NCBI RefSeq assembly: GCF_029382255.1
Contig: NZ_JARLLG010000010.1
Coordinates: forward strand, 1 to 64,000
DNA length: 64,000 nt
Reading direction: 5' to 3'
Source of the DNA: Isoptericola croceus
GTDB taxonomy: Bacteria > Actinomycetota > Actinomycetes > Actinomycetales > Cellulomonadaceae
Within the stretch, counting starts at the first letter, position 1, and every line of letters starts with the position of its first letter. Under the pieces are notes generated by a model, which was not told the origin of the DNA, made no database searches, and saw only the letters and a program-made list of their open reading frames with translations. Made by a program: the position numbers and the translations under genes. Of the stretch, positions 60,317 to 64,000 are shown piece by piece.

Positions 60317-60400
60317 GGGCCCATCCTGGACCAGGGAGACCCGCAGGGACTAACCGCGTCCGCAGGGAGCGGTCGAAGCATTTCACAAAGAACGCCATGT

Positions 60401-60424
60401 ACAAGTCATCATTTGTGTTAGCGT
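60401..60424 (+). promoter_or_regulatory. Promoter/operator of the arsR-like operon
   Basis: An imperfect palindrome ACAAGTCATCATTTGT (60401-60416) with ACAA/TTGT arms lies just before a TAGCGT -10 box (60419-60424). The size and position fit an ArsR/SmtB-family autoregulatory operator. Confidence 0.55.
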
Positions 60425-60435
60425 GCCGTGAGGAG

Positions 60436-60771
60436 GTGGTTCCCCTGAGCGTCGACCCGGTCCCGGAGCTCGATCGGCCGCTGCGCGCCCTCGCGGACCC
60501 GAACCGGCGGGCCATCCTGGCGTTGATCCGATCGGGCCCCTGGTCGGTGGGCCAGATCGCCGCGCGCGTCGGGCTGTCCCAGCAGGCGACCTCGCACCAC
60601 CTCGGCGTGCTGCGCGACGCCGGCCTCACCAGTGCCACCAGAGACGGCACGCGCCACCTGTTCGTTGTGCGCGACGACGGGCTGGCAGCGGTCAAGGCCT
60701 ATCTCGACGACTTCTGGCCGGACCGGCTCGCCGCCCTCAAGGCCGCCGTCGAGGCACGGGAGGTCGACTGA
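60436..60771 (+). CDS. ArsR-family transcriptional regulator
   Basis: About 111 residues, a winged-helix ArsR/SmtB-type protein: LRALADPNRRAILALIRSG, VGQIAARVGLSQQATSHHLG and VLRDAGLTSATRDGTRHLF. No metal-binding cysteines are visible, typical of the group paired with SRPBCC proteins. The start is uncertain. The ATG at 60397 lies upstream of the apparent promoter; the GTG at 60436 abuts GAGGAG; a CTG at 60445 has GAGGAGG at an ideal 8-nt distance. It overlaps the SRPBCC gene (TGATG). Confidence 0.88.
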   Translation: MVPLSVDPVPELDRPLRALADPNRRAILALIRSGPWSVGQIAARVGLSQQATSHHLGVLRDAGLTSATRDGTRHLFVVRDDGLAAVKAYLDDFWPDRLAALKAAVEAREVD

Positions 60772-61226
60772 TGGCCGAGTTCACCACGTCCGTGGAGATC
60801 CTCGCGCCGCCCGACGCGGTCTTCGACCACCTGGTCACGGAGGCGGGGATGACGGCGTGGATGGGCCAGCACGCCGTCCTCGATCCACGGACCGGCGGCG
60901 GGTTCGCCGTCGACATCGCCGGCTACGCCGTCCGGGGGCGCTACCTCGTCGTGGACAGGCCGCACCGCGTCGTCGTGTCCTGGGGCGTCGCAGGTAGCGA
61001 CGACCTGCCACCGGGGGCCTCCCGCGTCGAGATCGCGCTGCACCCCACGTCCACCGGCACCCGGGTGATGCTCACCCACGCCGATCTGCCCGACGCCGAC
61101 CTCGAGGGGCACGCGGACGGTTGGGCCCACTTCCTGCCTCGGCTCCGCGTCGTCGCGACCGGCGGGGACGCCGGCCGCGACGACTGGGTACCGCTTCCGG
61201 ACGCCGCCCGGCGTCCGGGCTCATGA
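60771..61226 (+). CDS. SRPBCC/AHSA1-family protein
   Basis: A 151-residue START/Bet v1-like (AHSA1, SRPBCC) domain protein, fold shown by TSVEILAPPDAVFDHLVTEA and the C-terminal GWAHFLPRLRVVA. Such domains bind hydrophobic ligands; the ArsR-SRPBCC pair is a widespread module of unknown physiological signal. The ATG overlaps the regulator stop. Confidence 0.85.
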   Translation: MAEFTTSVEILAPPDAVFDHLVTEAGMTAWMGQHAVLDPRTGGGFAVDIAGYAVRGRYLVVDRPHRVVVSWGVAGSDDLPPGASRVEIALHPTSTGTRVMLTHADLPDADLEGHADGWAHFLPRLRVVATGGDAGRDDWVPLPDAARRPGS

Positions 61227-61238
61227 GAGGAGCAGAAG

Positions 61239-61604
61239 ATGTCTGTCGACGACGACACGCTCGCCATCGTCGAGGAGTACCACCGTGCCTGGACCGGCGG
61301 TGACGTCGACCGCGCCCTGAAGCTGGTGGCGGACGACTTCGTCTGCCACGCCCCGGGTGAGCGGCTCGACGGCAAGGAGGCCTGGCGGGCCTACCTGGCC
61401 GGGTTCGCACCGGGACTGACCGGCGTCACCGAGGTGTCCCGGCTCGCCGACGGCGCCGGCCACGTCGTCCAGCTCTACTACCCCCACACCGCCGCCACCC
61501 GCAGTGCGGCCGCCGCGGAGTACCTGACGGTGCGCGACGGGTTGCTCGTCGAGAACGTGCTCGTCTTCGACCGACTCTCCTACGGGCCGCCCCCGGGCGA
61601 GTGA
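61239..61604 (+). CDS. NTF2-like/SnoaL-type protein
   Basis: A 121-residue single-domain NTF2-like (SnoaL) protein: VEEYHRAWTGGDVDRALKLV, DDFVCHAPGERLDGKEAWRA and FAPGLTGV. Family members are small isomerases/hydrolases or ligand binders; the function here is unknown. GAGAGGAG precedes the ATG, 12 nt after the SRPBCC stop. Confidence 0.8.
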   Translation: MSVDDDTLAIVEEYHRAWTGGDVDRALKLVADDFVCHAPGERLDGKEAWRAYLAGFAPGLTGVTEVSRLADGAGHVVQLYYPHTAATRSAAAAEYLTVRDGLLVENVLVFDRLSYGPPPGE

Positions 61605-61614
61605 GGGACTGATC

Positions 61615-61941
61615 GTGGAGCAGTGGGAGTCCCTGGCCGAGCGCGTCCGCACCCTGCTCGCCGGGACGGACGCCCGGGAGGTCTCGATGTTCGGCAGCCT
61701 GGCGTTCATGGTCGACGACCGGATGCACGTGGCCGTCCGCCGCGACGGCGACCTGCTCGTGCACGTCGCCCCGGCCAGGTACGACGAGCTGCTCGCCCTC
61801 CCGGGCGCCCGGCCCGCGCAGATGGGAGCCGGGCGACCGATGGGGCCGCGGTGGGTCGAGGTGGACGGCGGGAGCGTGGACGACGAGACCAGCCTGGCGA
61901 CCTGGCTCCAGGTCGCCCGGGAGCACGACCCGGCACGGTGA
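61615..61941 (+). CDS. TfoX N-terminal domain protein
   Basis: A 108-residue protein matching the TfoX/Sxy N-terminal domain (VSMFGSLAFMVDDRMHVAVR, DLLVHVAPARYDELL, MGPRWVEV). In gamma-proteobacteria TfoX controls competence; stand-alone N-domains in Actinobacteria have no known role. GTG start 10 nt after the NTF2-like gene; last gene of the four-gene operon. Confidence 0.8.
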   Translation: MEQWESLAERVRTLLAGTDAREVSMFGSLAFMVDDRMHVAVRRDGDLLVHVAPARYDELLALPGARPAQMGAGRPMGPRWVEVDGGSVDDETSLATWLQVAREHDPAR

Positions 61942-61959
61942 GACCGGCGTCGTGCGGCG

Positions 61960-61982
61960 TCGTGCGAGGGCGCGTCGCACGA
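61960..61982 (+). terminator. Hairpin after the arsR-like operon
   Basis: A perfect 8-bp stem TCGTGCGA/TCGCACGA with a 7-nt loop, 18 nt after the tfoX-like stop. No T-run. The etfB promoter (possible -10 TAGGCT at 62018-62023) lies just downstream. Confidence 0.5.
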
Positions 61983-62086
61983 TGCGGACGACGGCGGGAC
62001 ACCCGGTCGTGGCCGAGTAGGCTCTGGCCAGGTGGCCTCGTGCCGCCTGCGTCCATCCGTCGAGCACCTGGATCGGAAGGTTCCCC

Positions 62087-62890
62087 GTGCGCATCGCCGT
62101 TCTCGTCAAGTACGTGCCGGACATCAACGCCGAGCGGCGGTTCGCCGACTGTCGTGTGGTGCGCGACCCGGCGGAGGGCACGCTCAACGAGCTCGACGAG
62201 AACGCGCTCGAGGCCGCGCTGCGGATCGTCGAGGCGCTCCCCGAGGCCGAGCGTGAGGCCAGCGAGGTCGTGGCCCTCACCGTGGCACCGCCGGAGGGGG
62301 ACCTCGCGCTGCGCAAGTCCTTCCAGATGGGCGTGGACCGCGGAATCCGCGTCTCCGACGACGCCCTGGCCGGCTCGGACTACTTCGGCACGACAGCGGC
62401 ACTGGCGGCCGCGGTGCGTCGCCTGGAGGCCGAGGGGCCGGTCGACCTGGTCGTCACCGGCATGGCCGCGCTGGACGGGCTCGGCTCCGTGGTCCCGGCG
62501 CTGGTCGCAGCCGAGCTGGACCGGCCGGCGCTGACCTTCGCGAAGAAGGTTGCCGTCGAGGCGGGAACGCTCGAGATCGTGCGCGAGACCGACGAGGCGA
62601 CCGAGACCCTGACGGCGCCCCTGCCTGCCGTGCTGTCCGTCGCGGACACCGCGAACACCCCGCGGTTCCCGAACTTCAAGCTCATCATGGCCGCGCGGAC
62701 CAAGCAGATCGAGGCGTGGTCCGCCGCCGACCTGGACCTCGACCTCGCCGCGGTAGGTGCCGCCGGCGCCCGCACGGAGACCACGCAGGCCTCCCCGCGC
62801 CCCGAGAAGCCCGAGGTCGAGCTCGTCCAGGACAAGGGCTCCGGCGGTCAGGCCCTGGCCGAGTACCTCATCCGCAACGACCTGGTCTGA
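62087..62890 (+). CDS. etfB: Electron transfer flavoprotein, beta subunit
   Basis: A 267-residue ETF beta subunit: MRIAVLVKYVPDINAERRF, LNELDENALEAALRI, VDLVVTGMAALDGLGSVVPA and FPNFKLIMAARTKQIEAW. With EtfA it accepts electrons from acyl-CoA and related dehydrogenases and passes them to the respiratory chain. GTG start behind GGAAGG. Followed 13 nt later by etfA. Confidence 0.93.
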   Translation: MRIAVLVKYVPDINAERRFADCRVVRDPAEGTLNELDENALEAALRIVEALPEAEREASEVVALTVAPPEGDLALRKSFQMGVDRGIRVSDDALAGSDYFGTTAALAAAVRRLEAEGPVDLVVTGMAALDGLGSVVPALVAAELDRPALTFAKKVAVEAGTLEIVRETDEATETLTAPLPAVLSVADTANTPRFPNFKLIMAARTKQIEAWSAADLDLDLAAVGAAGARTETTQASPRPEKPEVELVQDKGSGGQALAEYLIRNDLV

Positions 62891-62903
62891 GAGGCGCCGA
62901 ACC

Positions 62904-63890
62904 ATGGCTGAAGCCACCCGCAACCGCACCGTGCTGGTCCTGCTCGACCCTGCCACCGAGGTCCGCTCCAGCGTCCTGGAGCTGCTCACCATCGCTCGCT
63001 CGCTGGGGCGCGTCGAGGCGGTCACCCTCGAGGCGCCGACCGTCGAGGCGCTCGCCCAGCTCAGCGCCTTCGGCGTGGAGACCGTCCACCAGGCCGAGCT
63101 CGCGCCGGCGACCCAGGGCGATGCCCGCCACCTGGCTCCCGTCGTCGCGGCGACCCTCGCCGCCGCCGTGCGGCTCACGGACGCCGACGTCGTCCTGGCG
63201 CCGTCGTCGTTCGCCGCCAAGGAGGCCGCCGCACTGGCCGCCCGTGAGCTCGGGGCGGGTGTCGTCATCGACGCCGCGAGCGTCACGGAGGACGGCGACG
63301 GCCGGGTCGTGGCCGGTAAGCGCGTGTTCGCCGGGTCGTGGGACACCACGAGCACGGTGCGTACCGAGGTGGCCGTGCTCACCGTCCGGGCGAACGCCGT
63401 CGTGCCGCAGCCCGCGGACGCCGCCGTCGCCACGGAGGTCGAGGGCTTCGCGGTCGCCGTCGATGGCGTGGTCCCGACCGTCGTGGAGCGCACTCCCACG
63501 GTGCGGGACTCCGACCGCCCCACCCTGGAGGAGGCGGCCGTCGTCGTCGCCGGCGGCCGTGGCACCGGGGGCGACTTCGGTCCGGTCAACGAGCTCGCCG
63601 ACGCGCTCGGCGCGGCGGTCGGCGCCTCCCGGGACGCCGTGTTCGAGGGCTGGTTCGACCGGTACGTCGGGCAGACCGGCGTGACCGTCGCGCCCCGCCT
63701 GTACATCGGCGCGGGGATCTCCGGTGCCCCGCACCACCGGGGCGGCATGCAGGCCTCCCAGGTGGTCGTCGCCGTCAACAACGACCCCGAGGCGCCGATC
63801 TTCGAGATCTGCGACTTCGCCGTCGTCGGTGACCTGACCGAGGTGCTCCCGCAGGCCGCCGCGATCATCCGGGCGCACAAGGACCAGTAG
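62904..63890 (+). CDS. etfA: Electron transfer flavoprotein, alpha subunit
   Basis: A 328-residue ETF alpha subunit. The C-terminal FAD domain is clear: VVVAGGRGTGGDFGPVNELA, GQTGVTVAPRLYIGAGISGA, QVVVAVNNDPEAPIFEICDF and AVVGDLTEVLPQ. The N-terminal domain starts NRTVLVLLDPATEVRSSVLE. ATG with GAGAGG about 11 nt upstream. It is translationally linked to the next gene by TAGTG overlap. Confidence 0.93.
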   Translation: MAEATRNRTVLVLLDPATEVRSSVLELLTIARSLGRVEAVTLEAPTVEALAQLSAFGVETVHQAELAPATQGDARHLAPVVAATLAAAVRLTDADVVLAPSSFAAKEAAALAARELGAGVVIDAASVTEDGDGRVVAGKRVFAGSWDTTSTVRTEVAVLTVRANAVVPQPADAAVATEVEGFAVAVDGVVPTVVERTPTVRDSDRPTLEEAAVVVAGGRGTGGDFGPVNELADALGAAVGASRDAVFEGWFDRYVGQTGVTVAPRLYIGAGISGAPHHRGGMQASQVVVAVNNDPEAPIFEICDFAVVGDLTEVLPQAAAIIRAHKDQ

Positions 63891-64000
63891 TGCCGCTCGA
63901 CCCGGTGGTGCCCGTCACGTCGTCCGGCGCGCTGCCGGCCGAGGAGCGGCGGCGCGCCGCGCGGCACCTCCTGCTCGACGGGTTCGGGCCGGACGCGCAG
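63890..64000 (+). CDS. ThiF/MoeB-like adenylyltransferase, N-terminal part
   Basis: The GTG overlaps the etfA stop (TAGTG) and the frame runs off the window end after 37 codons. RAARHLLLDGFGPDAQ closely matches the RYxRHLLLPGFGxxxQ motif that opens ThiF/MoeB/MoeZ-type E1-like adenylyltransferases, which activate sulfur-carrier proteins for thiamine or molybdopterin synthesis. The nucleotide-binding domain is not in the window, so the call rests on this N-terminal motif only. Confidence 0.55.
   Translation, partial: MPLDPVVPVTSSGALPAEERRRAARHLLLDGFGPDAQ

Noticed and set aside
60373-60386. TCGAAGCATTTCAC upstream of the arsR-like gene as a fifth operator.
   Set aside because: The central CG and the right arm are lost, and the gene is unrelated to sugar use.

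Overview
The window is a very GC-rich stretch from a Gram-positive actinobacterium, most likely a plant-polysaccharide degrader of the Cellulomonas / Micrococcales type (inference). Supporting signs are a NucS endonuclease gene next to atpC and a DUF2550 gene, a class Ib nrdHIEF operon, the GlgE maltosyl-phosphate pathway, many GTG starts, LacI-controlled CUT1-type sugar ABC transporters, and several genes whose start codon lies 6-8 nt after a TAnnnT-like -10 box (candidate leaderless mRNAs). No rRNA, tRNA, CRISPR array, intact insertion sequence or prophage was seen.

Layout. 98-2902: end of the ATP synthase operon (atpC), DUF2550 protein, nucS, nagA. 2958-23324: a 20-kb regulon for what I infer to be xyloglucan-derived oligosaccharides. 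It holds a GH3 beta-glycosidase with a YesL-type membrane protein, an LplBC-type permease pair plus a large binding lipoprotein, a LacI repressor, GH95 alpha-L-fucosidase, GH42 beta-galactosidase, a second ABC importer (binding protein and two permeases), a YicI-like GH31 alpha-xylosidase and a GH1 beta-glucosidase. One exact 14-bp operator, TCGAAGCGCTTCGA, occurs four times, each in front of one of the transcription units. Together the enzymes could remove Fuc, Gal, Xyl and Glc inside the cell. No ATPase gene is present for any transporter in the window, so a shared MsiK-like ATPase elsewhere is expected.

23371-27874: a long regulatory region with two NrdR boxes exactly 31 bp apart, then nrdH-nrdI-nrdE-nrdF and a strong terminator. 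27978-30816: a small-gene region (HAD, HIT, TetR, a frameshifted mini-lipoprotein, GNAT). 30842-39125: FKBP lipoprotein, a zinc-ribbon protein, two alpha/beta hydrolases, a DivIVA-domain coiled-coil protein, a membrane protein with a lipoprotein, and a thioredoxin-fold/TPR protein.

39148-60316: glycogen / alpha-glucan metabolism on the minus strand (glgE-treS-mak, separate glgB, and glgX). The usual glgE-treS-mak-glgB group is split by a plus-strand mannan-utilisation operon (LacI, binding protein, two permeases, GH2 beta-mannosidase). That operon ends in a decayed scar at 48449-49151: a GH113 mannanase missing its catalytic core, fused to the last ~107 codons of a GH36 alpha-galactosidase. 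Beyond glgE, an AbiEi/DUF559-like gene sits between two 69-bp repeats that have identical ends and different cores, followed by an FAD dehydrogenase. 60401-61941: an ArsR-led operon (SRPBCC, NTF2-like, TfoX-N). 62087-64000: etfB, etfA and the start of a ThiF/MoeB-like gene cut by the window edge.
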